A DNA stretch of 64,000 nucleotides from Pseudonocardia cypriaca. GTDB taxonomy: Bacteria; Actinomycetota; Actinomycetes; Mycobacteriales; Pseudonocardiaceae. A program made the translations under genes and the position numbers. The stretch spans positions 496,001 through 560,000 of the forward strand of contig NZ_VFPH01000003.1 in the NCBI RefSeq assembly GCF_006717045.1. Direction: 5' to 3'. Every line of letters begins with the position of its first letter. Positions within the stretch are counted from its first letter, which is position 1. Below the pieces are notes generated by a model. It made no database searches and had not been told where the DNA came from. It was given only the letters and a program-made list of their open reading frames with translations. Shown in pieces: positions 47,101 through 59,100 of this stretch.

Positions 47101-50100
47101 AACAGCGGCAGCTCCGCCCAGGCCAACCCCACCACCGCCGCGGCGACCGCGAACTCGACGGCTGCGGCGAGCCCGGTGTACGGGACCGCCTTGCGCCCCC
47201 ACGAGCTGCTGCGTGCCAGTGAACCCGCCACCCCGGCCAGCGCCGACAGCCCGAGGGCCACGGCGAGCTGCCCCACACCCGGCTCGACGCCGAAGACCGG
47301 CAGCCCCCACGCCACCAGCCAGACCTGCAGCAGCGACCCGACGAGCGCGGCCACGTGGTTGGTGCGGGCCAGCCGGTCACGCACCGCCGGCGGCGCGCGG
47401 GAGAACCTCGATGCGAGCGCGATCCCGCCGGCCCACACCAGCCACGCCCCGAGGCCGAGGGTCACGTGGACCAGCCACGTCGGCGCCACCCATCCGCCGA
47501 TCACGACCCCGGCCGTGTCGGCCGCCGCGATCCCCGGCGCCCCCACCAGCGCCAACCCCGCAACGATGACCACGACCACGCCCCGTGCGAGCACCAACGC
47601 CCACCGCGGCGAGCCCGCGGTGTCGCCATCGGTGCCCGGGCCCCGCCGCCCGGGTGCCCGCTTGACGAGCTGCGGCGACCCGACCGCGCCGACCGGTGGT
47701 CCTTCCGGGGCCTCATGGAGTCGCGCGGTGAGCGCAAGGCGGGAGCGCACGAGGTACGGATCGTGGTGGGTCGCGTAGCGGGCCATGTCGGCCGGCGCGT
47801 CGTCCCGCAGCTTCCCGTCCGCCTCGTAGAGGAAGCCGAACATGGCTTCGTGCAGGACCTTCGACCACCGTTGGGCCTGGGCCGGGGTGAGGGGGTAGTG
47901 GTCGGAGAGGTGCTCGGCGAGCAGCATCTCGGCGCCACCCTGTGCGAGCCGCTCCGTCTCGACGATGATCTCGGCGGTGGTCTGTCCCACGAGGGCGGCT
48001 TCGGCGAGGGCGAGCACCGCCGTGTTCTCGAGCGGACGACCGGCGGCGAGCCCATCGGCGAACTGGATCACGTGGAAGAGCTCGTGCCAGACCACCAGGC
48101 GTACCGCGACCGGGATGGCATCGGCGAGACCGCTCGCGATGCCCAGCGCGCGCAGCGCCTCCAGCACCTCGTGGGCCGTGGCTCTCAGGACCTCCTCTGG
48201 TACGCGCATCCGCAGAGCGGAAGGGCCGGAGCGATCGGGCCGGTACCACTGCACCGTCGCGGACACGGAACCCCGCGTGAGCAGGCTCCAGCGGACCAGA
48301 CCTCGGGCTTCCCAGACGCTGTGCGCCCGGATGTCCCCGAGCAGCGCGGGCAGGTGACCACGAACGGCCGGGGCGAGCGGCAGCTGTTCGGCGAGGCGCT
48401 CGAACTCGTCGATCGCGGCGAGAACCTGTGCACCCGCCGGCTCGGCGTGGTCGATCCGCACCGGGCGGTTGAGCGGGCCGTCGGGCCGACTCCAGAACGG
48501 AACGACCGGTTCGAGGGCCATCCCGAGATAGCCGAGCGCGATCCGCGCCCAGCCCAGCATGGCGTGCCACGCACCGGCCGGTGTCGAGACGGGCGTGCCC
48601 GAGGTCGGGCCGAGCGCGACGTCGACGTCCGGGTCGTGGTCACGGCGGTGCTCGGCGATCAGGCGGCGTTGTTCGACCAGCCGCGCCCGCAACCTCTCGG
48701 TCTCGCCACCGTGCTCGCGGAGGCGCCAGTACCTGCCGAGATCGAGGTCCACCTCGGCGCTCGCGAGCAGCTCGGCCGCGGTTGACCACTCGGCGAGCGG
48801 CAACGCGGCGGCGCGATCGATCAGGTCCTCGGCCCGATGCAGCCGCACGGAGGCGGCCGACCCGCGCACCTCGGTGAGGACCCTTCGAACCCACCGCAGG
48901 ACCGGCGGTCCCCGCGGGCCGATGCCTGCCCGCGCCAGCCACGTGTCGGCCGCCACCAGCAGGCCGCTCATCACAGCGGCCACCGCGACGACGCCGATCG
49001 GACCATCGCCCGCGAACACCCAGAAGCCGTCCGGATGGGTCGCGCTGGTTGCAGCGTGCGCGGTACCGGATCCACCGGTCAGCTCGGGGAACAGCATCGC
49101 GGCGCTCGTGATCGCGCCGACCGTCAATGCTCTGCCGAGCCCACCTCCTCGGCGAGTGCGGGCCGTACCGGTCGCGGCGCCGGCGCTCCCCCCGGCCCGC
49201 TCTGCCACTGCGAGCGGGTTGCCGCGGACCGCCCGGAGCCTCGTGAGGAGGTAGCGGACCGGGGTGTGGAGCTCGGCTCCGCGCAGGTCCGTCGTGGTCT
49301 TCAGGATCAGGCCGAGGTTGACGAGCAGGCCCCGGTACTCCGCGATCTCCATGTCGGTTGCGTCGGTGAGGCCCGCTCCGCCGAGGTCCTCGATCGCCTG
49401 CAGCAACGCGGTGCCCAGCGGGGACGGGCGGTGCACCTCGGGCGAGCGCCCGGCACGCTCCTCGAGTCCGAGATCGCGCAGATCGTCGAGCCGGACGCCG
49501 AGCGTGGCGCCGTCGAGTCCGGTCGCCGCGCGCAGCTGTTCGAGCGTGACGCCTCCCGCGAGCAGTGCGAGGAGCCGGTGCACGGTGACGGGCGTGCCGA
49601 GCTGGTGCAGCCGCGCGACGACGCCTGCGAGGGCACGGACCTCGCTCTGGTCCCGCGGGGACACGGTGTCGAGCAGGTTGCTGAAGGTGATGAGGGCGCT
49701 CCGGTGGCGCGGGTCGGCGATCTCCCGGACCGCGCGCGCGTCGCGCAGCCAGCTGGTGGTCGACCTGGCCGGCGCGTAGGTCATCGGCCGCCGCTCGTCC
49801 GCGATCACCAGCACGCCCCAGTCGACGAGCCGGCTCAGCCAGAGGCGCAGGGTCGGCTCGGGACCGGGGAAGCCCGCCTTGAGCTCGGCCACGCTCCGGG
49901 GCCCGTCGCGGAAGAGGTTCAGCAGGTCGCGGACGGTGTACGACCGGACCGGCTGCGCGCCGAGCCTGCGGAACGCACCGACGATCGGCGCGATCGGCTG
50001 GTCCAGCCTGAGCGGAGCGGCTCGGAGCACGCGGCGCAGCGCGGGGTTGCCGAGCAGTGCGACGGCCTCGGGCCGCAGCGAGTGGGTCCGTTGCCGACCG

Positions 50101-53100
50101 CGCGTGCCGGGGTCGGTGATCCTGAGCGACGCCAGCACGGTCAGCCCCATCGCGAGCGCGTCGTGGTCGACCGAGTGGACCCGGCCGAGTTGGGTCCGGG
50201 TGAGCTGCGGCAGGGTCGGCCGGGAGGACCTGCCGAGTTCGACGAGCAGGTCGTGCCACGTGTAGCCGGAGTCGTCGGCGCCGTTGCGGTAGGACAGGCC
50301 GTGGACGGGGCTGCTCGGGATGCGGCGCAGCCGGTCGAGGGAGGCCTTGACCTCGAGGGCGTGGCGGCCGGAGCTCAGGTCGGTGCCCGTGGCCAACCAG
50401 TCGGCGAACGTGCTGAGCGCAGCCACGTAGTCCGGGGTGCCGGTGGTGCTGCCCTCGTCCAGATATTTGACGTCGCGGAGCAACGCGGCGAAGTCCGGGT
50501 GGAGGACGTGCCGTCGGTGGTTGCGCCCGTCGACCTGCACCACGCCCCACTCGACGAGCCGGTCGACCTGTGCCTGCAGGGACGGCCTGCCGAGGTCGAC
50601 GGCCCCCGCGAGGTCGGTGATCGTGGCCCCGCTGTCGCCGATCGCGGTGACCACCTCGTGCAACGACCACGACCGGCGCGTCCGGCCCGGGCCCATCGGC
50701 ACCACCGCGGCAACGGCCACTCCCGCCGGCACCGCCCAGGAGTGGCTGACCGCCACGACGATCGCGCCGAAGACGACCACCCACCCGATGCGCGGATGGC
50801 GCAGGACGGCCCGCACGAACGCAGGCACCGGCGCGACTACCCGCGGGAGCCACTTCCGCAGCCTCTCGACGACGGAGCGCAGGGCAGGCAGGCGCCCGCC
50901 GTCGAGCTGGTACGCGCCGCTGTCCGGGTCGCGGCCGTAGCGGTGCACGAACACGACCGCCGACGCCAGCGCGGCGAGCGCGATCGGGAACATCAGCCAG
51001 GTGACCCCGGACCACCGCGCGGCGTGCCATGCGGGCGCGCCGAGCTGGGAAGCGGCGATGCTGAACAGGAACTTCGTCAGCGTCGCGGTCGTGATGACCC
51101 GCGCCTGCTTCGCTGCCGGCACCCGCTTCCGCACCAGCTCGAAGATCCCCAGGATCATCCCGGTGGCGCCGGCCTCGGCCGCGAACGCGGCCACCCCGAT
51201 GCCGTGCGTGCGGAACTGCCCGCCGAAGAACTGCTGCCCGACGAACGCCGCCAGCACGCCCACCACCAGCGACACCGCGGTCACCACGATGAACGCGCCG
51301 GGCTTGCGCTCGATCCGCTTGCCCGCGATCGTGCCCAGCACCCCACCGGAGACCAGCCCGAGGCTGAGCAGCGTCAGCAACACCGGCGAGGAGCTGCCCA
51401 CGACCTCGCGCCAGTTCCCGTCGAACAGGATCGTCGGGGCCACCGTCAGCCCGAACGTCAGGCTCAGCCAGAACGTGAACCCCTTGAGCGACGTCAGCCG
51501 GCCGGCACCGCCCTCATCCGCCCGCTCCCCGGTCGGCACCACGCGGGCGGGCGCGGTCATCCACAGCCCGGCCGCCGCGACCAGGGCGAACGCCGCCGAC
51601 AGCCACGCCGCCACGTCGAGGGCGATGGGCGCCACCGCGCCCTGCATGCTCAGCAGGAGCCACGTGATCAGCGCTGATCCGAGGAGCACCACCGCGTTGG
51701 CGCTGCCGGCCAGCCGCACGTGCTCGCCCGCGCTCTCCCGCTCCGCCGTGTACGCGTCGTTCCACGAGTAGGCCGCCGTGCTGATGACCGTCCACCCCGA
51801 CGAGGCGAGGCCGATGAGCAACGCCCCCGCGTGCAACCCACCCGCGCCCGTGGTGAACAGCACGTACGCCGCGGCAGCGCCCAGGAGCGACCCGACCATC
51901 TGCCATCGCACCGACAGGTTCGGCCACCGGGAGCTGAGCACCAGCTGCCCCACGAGCCCGGCCAGGTTCCCCACCAGTGCCAGCGACAGCAGCTGTCCCG
52001 GCGGCAGGTGCAACGCCTCGGACCACACCGTCACCGCGTAGGCGCCGAGCGCGGTCACCCCCATGCCGAGCGCGGCGCTCGCCAGGAACAGCGCCCGACT
52101 TCCTCGACCCGAACGCTCCCGCCGGTCGGGCGCGGGGAGCTTCACCAGACCGGCCGCGATCCGGACGAGACGGGCGACCGCACCGCGCGCCTTCGCGAGG
52201 AGCTTCGCCGCCGGCCCGGCGCCGCCTCCCGGGCCGGACGGCCCGTGCGGGCCGGACGGGTTCGACGGTGCGGACGGGTCGGCGGGTGGGGGACCGCGCA
52301 GGCTGTGGCCGAGCTCGGCCAGCCCGCGCTCGACGAGCACGACCTGCGGGCCGGTCAGGCCGATGGCGCGCAGCTCGTCGGCCCTGTACGTGACCAGGTC
52401 ACCGAGGTTGAGGATGCCGTGGCCCTCCAGGACCGCCATGATCCCGGCGGCTTCCGCGGTGCCCGCCTGCCCGGCGATCGCGGCTTCGAGCGGAGCGATC
52501 GACCCGACCTTGAACCGGATCACGAGGCGGGCGACGACGATCATGAGGCCGGTGACCAGCACGTAGCCTGCGCCGAGGACGAGCTCGACCGGCCCGGCGG
52601 TGGCGGCGCCGAGCCCGCCGGGGGCGAGCCCGGCAACGACGAGCTGGGTCAGCCCCACCCCGGCGGCGGCCCCCAGCTGCGTGCCCACCAGGAACCGGCT
52701 GGTGCCGGGCACCCCGCGCGTCAGCTGTGTGGCCGGCCCCATCGGCAGCTGGAAGGCGATGCTGACCGCCACGAACACACCGACCAGCGGCACGGCCGAC
52801 GTGGCCGGGTGCGGCCAGGCCAGCAACGCGCCGACCAGGAGGGGCACCGTGACCATCGGCAGCGAGGCGCCCACCAGCGTGCCCATCCACGGCCGCGTCG
52901 TCTTCGCCCTCGCCCACCGGCCGTTCGCCCACACCGCGGCGTAGCGGTGCAGGAAGGTCACGATCGCGGCCGCCCACACCACGAACTGCGCGTCCAGCCA
53001 CGGCATGTGCACCTTGAGCATCGGCGAGACCGCGCCCAGCATCCAGCCGATCGGGAACCCGATCAGGAACCCGAGCAGCGGCACTGACACCAGGAACCGC

Positions 53101-56100
53101 ACCGGCGCGCGCCACGCCCGCTTCGCCGCGGCGGTCACGCTGTCGCGGGCCTGCCGCCACACCGAACCGGCCGCGGCCGGGGGTGCCAGACCGCCCCGCA
53201 GCGCCACCCAGGTGGCCACGCTCAGCACGGCCGTCAGCACGCCGAGGACCACCGCGGCACCGCGCCAGCCGAAGAACACGAACACCGATCCGGCCACGGC
53301 CAGCGGGAGCCAGGCCCGGCCCACCGACGACCAGGTCTGCACCCGGTCCTGCCGGGCCTGGGCCGCGGACGGCTCCTGCGGGTGGCGCGCCAGCGCCGCC
53401 TGGAAGATCGCCGAGGCCGAGATCATCGTCCCGCCCAGCCCGTAGAGCACGAGCAGCACGCCGAAGTCGGCAGGCGCCACCGCGATGGCCGCCAGCGCCC
53501 CCGATGCCACGAGCCCGATGCCCAGCGCGGCGTTCACCCCGAGCCGCTTGCCGAACAGGGCGTTGACCAGCAACGACAGCCCACCGACCCCCCAGCCTGC
53601 GAACGCCAGCAGCAGCGTCGAGGCGGTCGGCACCGCGTAGGTGGCCGCGATGTCGAACGTGGCGTACGTGGCCGCCATCGCGACCGTCATCCCGACGCCC
53701 ACGTGCAGGCCGAGCAGCTGGCCCTGCCGGGCTCGCAGCCAGCCGGGCAGGCCGGCGCTCGCGGTACCGACGTGCAGCCGGGTGCGCCACCGTCCGGCCT
53801 GCTCGCGCAGCCACGCCGCCGGGCCCGCCGGGCCCGCGGATGCGCCGCCCGTGCCCGGCCAGCCGATCCGGTCGCGCCACCAGCCGGCCGACAGGCCGGG
53901 TCCGGACCTCAGCCACCTGCCGACCAGCCCGGCGCCTGCGACCAGCGCGGCCACCGCGGCGGCCAACCACGCCAGCACCACCGCCAGCGGCGAGGCACGG
54001 GTCGACGGCTGCTGGTCCGGTGCGGACGAGGGCGGAGCCTCGCCTGCCGGTGGCGCCGTGGCCGTCGGCTCCGGTGTGGCCGACCGGCCCGGGTCAGCGG
54101 TCTCACCCGGCTGGGGATCCGTCGGACGGGGATCGGTCGGCTGCGGCTCCGTCGGCTGCGGCTCCGTCGGCTGCGGCTCCGTCGGCTGCACGGCGGGCGC
54201 GCCCGGCACCTCGAAGGTCTCGCCCGGGTGGACGAGGTTCGGATCCCGGCCGGCCAGCTCCTCGCGGTTGGCGTCGGCGATCTCGGTCCAGCCGGGCCGG
54301 CCGAAGCGGGTGGCGATCCGATCCAGGCTGTCCCACTCGCGGTTCCGTTCCGGCTGGACCTTCCAGGTCGTGCCGCTGCCGTCCGGGGCGCGGAAGTGCG
54401 TGCTCGCCGGCAGCGTGGCGTCGTCGCTCGCCGGCAGCCGCAGTTCGGGGTTCGCGGCCTGCAGCGCGGTTCGCACGGCGGCCGGGGTCGTGCCGAGGCC
54501 GTCCGCCAGCCGGGCGACCGTGTCGGCCGGCTGGGTCCGGATGGTCCGGCCCGCACCGGCCGGCGTCGACACCGAGAACCGGGCCTCGTCCGCAGTGGCG
54601 GCGGTCCGGCTGGTCGAGGCCGCGACGTGCAGCGCCGGGACCTCGACGGGAGCGGCCGCCGCGGCGGCCGGGGCGCTCAGCCCGATCGCTGCGGCCATGC
54701 CGGACGCGATCACCCACCGGCGCAACCCGGACACCAGGCCTGCCACCCGGGCCAGCACCCTGGCCAGAACCAGCTGGGCCGCAACACCTGCCGCGTGCAG
54801 CCCGTGCCGCAGCCCGGTGTGCTTCGCACCGGCGAGGTGGAAGTCGTGCTCGTGGACGAGCAGCCGCGTCCAGAAGCTCGCCGGCAACCTGCGGGCCGCG
54901 ATGTGCGCGTCGATCTCGGCCAGGGTTTCCTCGAAGACCAGCACGACGCCGCGCTCGTGCCAGCCGAACGCGATCACGCCGTGCGCCCCCGCCGGGCGCA
55001 GGCCGGCCGGCACCACCAGGACCTCGACCCCGGGCGGGCCGCGCGGCAGGTGCCGGAACCGCTCGCGGTCCAGTGCGCGGGCGACCGCGTTCAACCGGCT
55101 CGCCGAGTCGAGCATCGCCAGCCGGGCGCGTTCCTGGGGCCCGAGCGCCACCAGGCCACCGCTGCCGTGAGCGGCGGTTCCGCCAGCCCTTCCGAGGCCG
55201 TCCAGCTTGGGGCCGGCTCGGCTCAGGAACGCCCCGATCAGCGCCGGACCGACGAGGTGCAGGCGGCTGTCGTCCCGCGGGCGGAAGGACGCGATGCCCG
55301 TCAGGTGGTGGTCGGCGTCCATGGCCGGACCGCCGGAGACACCCTTGCCGAACAGGACCTCGACGGCGAGGTGTCCGGCTTCGGTCCTGGCGACCGGGCC
55401 TTGCGTGGTGAGCTCGTGGGTCTGCGGGAACCCGGAGACGGCCAGCCGCTCTCCCGGGCCTACCGGCCCACGGCGCACCGGTACCGCGTGCGCGTCGAGG
55501 TCGGGCACCTCCAGCAGCGCGAGATCCACGGTGTCCACCGAGGGAACGTGGTGGCCGAACCGTTCCACCGCCGCAGCCGCCAGCACGCGGTCGGTGCCGT
55601 ACTCGTCGAGCGCCAGGGTCGTCCGATTGCTCACCCGCCTGCCGTTGACGACCAGCTCGCCCGCGTAGCGCTGCAGGTAGGCGTGCACGACGTGCAGCGC
55701 GGTGAGCACCTGCGCCGGCCGGCCGGGCGCTGCGGGGCGCACCACGACGCCGGTTCCGATGGTGGCACCGCGGTCGGTGCCGACGCGGACGATCGACCCC
55801 GCGGGGTACCCGCCGGCGAACGCGGGACCGTGATCCGCGCCGGCGGTCACCGGGGCCACCTCGAGCAACAACTCCCGGCCCGGTCCCAGCCGCAGCGTGA
55901 GGACGTCGAGCACACCGGTCGTCGCGCCGTCGACGAGGCGCGCCACCGGCGCACCCAGGTCGACCCGGCGCAGGATGAGGTCACCCGAACGGGCAGCCGG
56001 GCCTTCGCCCATCGACCACGCCAACGCCAGCAGCGCCAGCGCCTGGCCGCGCGCGGCGGTTCCGGTGCCGTCCACGAGCATCCAGGTGGCCATCTGCGCC

Positions 56101-59100
56101 GTGAGCCGGTCGAGGAAGTGGGCCAGGTTCGTCCGGCCCCAACCCGATTCGGTCGCCTCGATCTGCCGGCCGTCCACGACCAGCCGCCCCGGGACGCCGA
56201 CCAGTTCGAGCGCAGGGTGGTCGTCGAGCAGCCCGCCCCGGAACCCGGCGCTCACCGCGTCCTGATCCACCACGACGATGTTCGCGCCGCCCAGCTCGGC
56301 CGGCACCAGCAGCAGGTGCGGCGAGAGGCGGGCGGCGGCCAGCAGGACGTCCTCCGCGACGCCCAGCTCGTCGCTCAGCCAACGTGGCGGCGCCCAGTCA
56401 CGGGAAGTCCGGCCGAACACCTGGAGGATGCGTCCGGCGAGCGTGCGCTGCGGCCCGTCCGGCCGGGACGGCTGCGCGGCCGGGCGGACCAACCTGGTCC
56501 GGGTCGGCTCCTCACCGGCCCGCGGCCCGTTTCCGGCGCGGCGAGCGGCCAGCTCATGCACCGCGAGGCGGGCGGCCGGGTCGGTCGGCGTGGCCTTCAC
56601 GACGACGATCCGGTGCGGCCGGATCCTCATCTCGATCGAGCCGGCGCCGAGCCGGCGCAGCGTGTCGGTGATCTCCGGCAGGTGCGGCACGACCCGCGTC
56701 CCGGTCTGGATGACCAGCACGCCGCCCACGCGCAACGCGGCCATGGCCTCGGCCAGCACGCCGATCTTCGGCCCGGTGAACGCGGTGTAGGAGACCCCGG
56801 GGAACCGCACCTCCTGGTACCACTCGGCCGGCAACCCCGCAGAGTCCAGCGCGGACAGCCACCGGTCCTGCTCGGTCAGGTCCGACGGGCGTTCCGGAGC
56901 GACCACCAACCGCCGCTCCGCGGCATCGCGCGCCCGTACCCCCGCCACCATGAAGTCGCGGGCGATCGGGTCGGCGTCGTCGTCGTGCCGCTGCCCGGTG
57001 TCCTCGTCGCGGAGCAGGTGGAAGTCCCGCTCGTGCTCCAGCAGGTGGTTCCACCAGCCGACCGTGAGACGGTCCGCGGCGATGTGCTCCTCGATCTCCG
57101 CGAAGACGTCCTCGAAGATCAGCACCACCCCGCGCGCCCGGTAGCCGAAAGCGACCACACCCGCGGCCGCTGCCGGTCGCTGGGCAGCCGGCACGAGCCG
57201 GACGTTCACCGGCGGCCCACGGGGCCGGCCCGGGTACCGCTTCCGGTCCAACGGCTGTCCGGCCTGGTACAACGCCTCGGCCACGCGCGGCATCGCCCGC
57301 CGCGCCGCTCCGGCCGCCCCGACCGCCACCAGGCCGCCGGTGACGGCCCCACCGCCCCCCGGACCGCTGCCGACCAACACGGCATGCACGGCCGGCCAGC
57401 TGGCGGCGAGCCCTGGCTCCAGCGGCAGCGCGGGCACCTCGGCGTGGCGGAACCAGCGCACCTCGGCGCTCTCACCACGCGCCTTCCGCGACAGCCTCGG
57501 AGCGACCAGCGAGTCGGCGTGACCGAGCTCCGTCACGTAGGACCAGTTGCCGTGATCGTCGACGTAGCTGCGCCCGGCCAGGGTGTAGTCGCGCCCGAGA
57601 CGCAGCCCCGTCTCCTCCAGCGTCTCCCGGACCGCCGTCTGACCGGCGGTCTCGCCCGGATCACGGGCCCCGCCCGGCAGGCCCCACGTCCCCGCGTTCT
57701 GGTTCCGGCCTGCCCGGTGCTGCAGCAGCACCCACGGCGTCCCGTCCGGCGCGTGGTGCACCAGCAACAGTCCTGCCGCGCCATCAGGCCCCCAGTGGAG
57801 CTGGTCGCACGCGGCGCAGGGGGTCCACTTCCCCCTTCCGACGCGCGTGGTGGCGCGAACGGCCGGCGGGGCAGGGGGTGCGGCGATCCGGGACCGGACG
57901 AGGCCCAGGAAACCGTCGAGGCTCTCGACGGGTGGGCCCTCGCGCGGCACGGTCCCCGAGGCTCCCTGCTCGGCGAGCATCGTGAGGAAATCGGCCCACC
58001 AATGCTTGCCCAGCAGGCGGTACTCCTTGGTGTGCCGAACGGTCGCGCCGACCATGTCGGTGGTCAGGTATGCCACCGCGGAAGTGGCGTCCAGGGACAC
58101 CACCATCCGGCGGGCGAGTCGGACGGCCGTCTTCGTGTCGAGGCCGTCATCCGCCAGGGCTCGCATCAGATTCATGGGCGCCACCACGCGGATCTCCCAG
58201 CCGCGCAGCCGTGCACGCAGTGGCCGGAACACCCAACGCTCCGCCTGGAACAACGTGCGGGTCCCACCCGCTCCTCCGAACGCCTTGCCTGCAGCCAGGT
58301 TCCACGCTCTCGGCAGTGCGGCGGTGATCCTCTCTCGCTCGTTCTCGGTGAACGGGCCGGCGCCGATCACCTGATCCAGCACGCCTGCAGGCCGCTGCGA
58401 TCGGGTCCGCATCCAGCGGCTCCCCATCAGCCACCAGCGATGGGCGAGCTGACCGACCCCGCGGGCGAGCCGGTGCGCCGCGACGTAGACGGGGAATCCG
58501 ATGACCAGCGGCGGAACAACTGAAGTCAGCACCACAACGGCTGCGGCCATCGCCCCCGCGAAGAGGACGTAGTGGCGCGCCGACCCGCTCTCCACCTTCA
58601 TGAGCAGACGTTCGAGCGGGTCCTTCAAGGTCGCGATGTGGTAGAGGGACCGGTACTTGCCACCGCGGCCGATGCGGGCGGCCAGGGCGTCGCGCAGGGC
58701 CTCGTCGCGGATCCCCGGCCACGGCGCGTACGGCCCCTCGGGGCCGTCCTCGACCAGGAGGATCGTCCACCGCCCGCGCCGGTCCTGCTGCTTGCGCAGC
58801 ACGTGGAAGGTGGTGCCGGGTCGGAACGTCACCTCCTGGTGCGCGGGCACGCTGGAGATCAACCCGCTGTAGCCGCCGGTGACCGAGAAGATCCGGAACT
58901 TGACCGTGGGGGTGTAGCCCTTGCGCTTGCTGGCGCTGACGATCTGCGACTCGGTCACCGTTCGACCGGGCACGTAGCGCTCCGCGTACCGGGCTGCCGC
59001 ACCGACGCTCTCGAAGTGCACACCCCGGTTCACCCAACCGCGGAACGGAAGCTGGTTCAGCCCGGACACCAACGTCCGGATGTGCACGGTCCACTTGGCC

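Noticed and set aside
53382..58523. Plus-strand ORF of 1,713 residues inside the giant gene
   Set aside because: Antisense shadow; translation is Arg/Gly/Pro-rich. The minus strand encodes an intact Nudix box and serine-protease triad at the same place.
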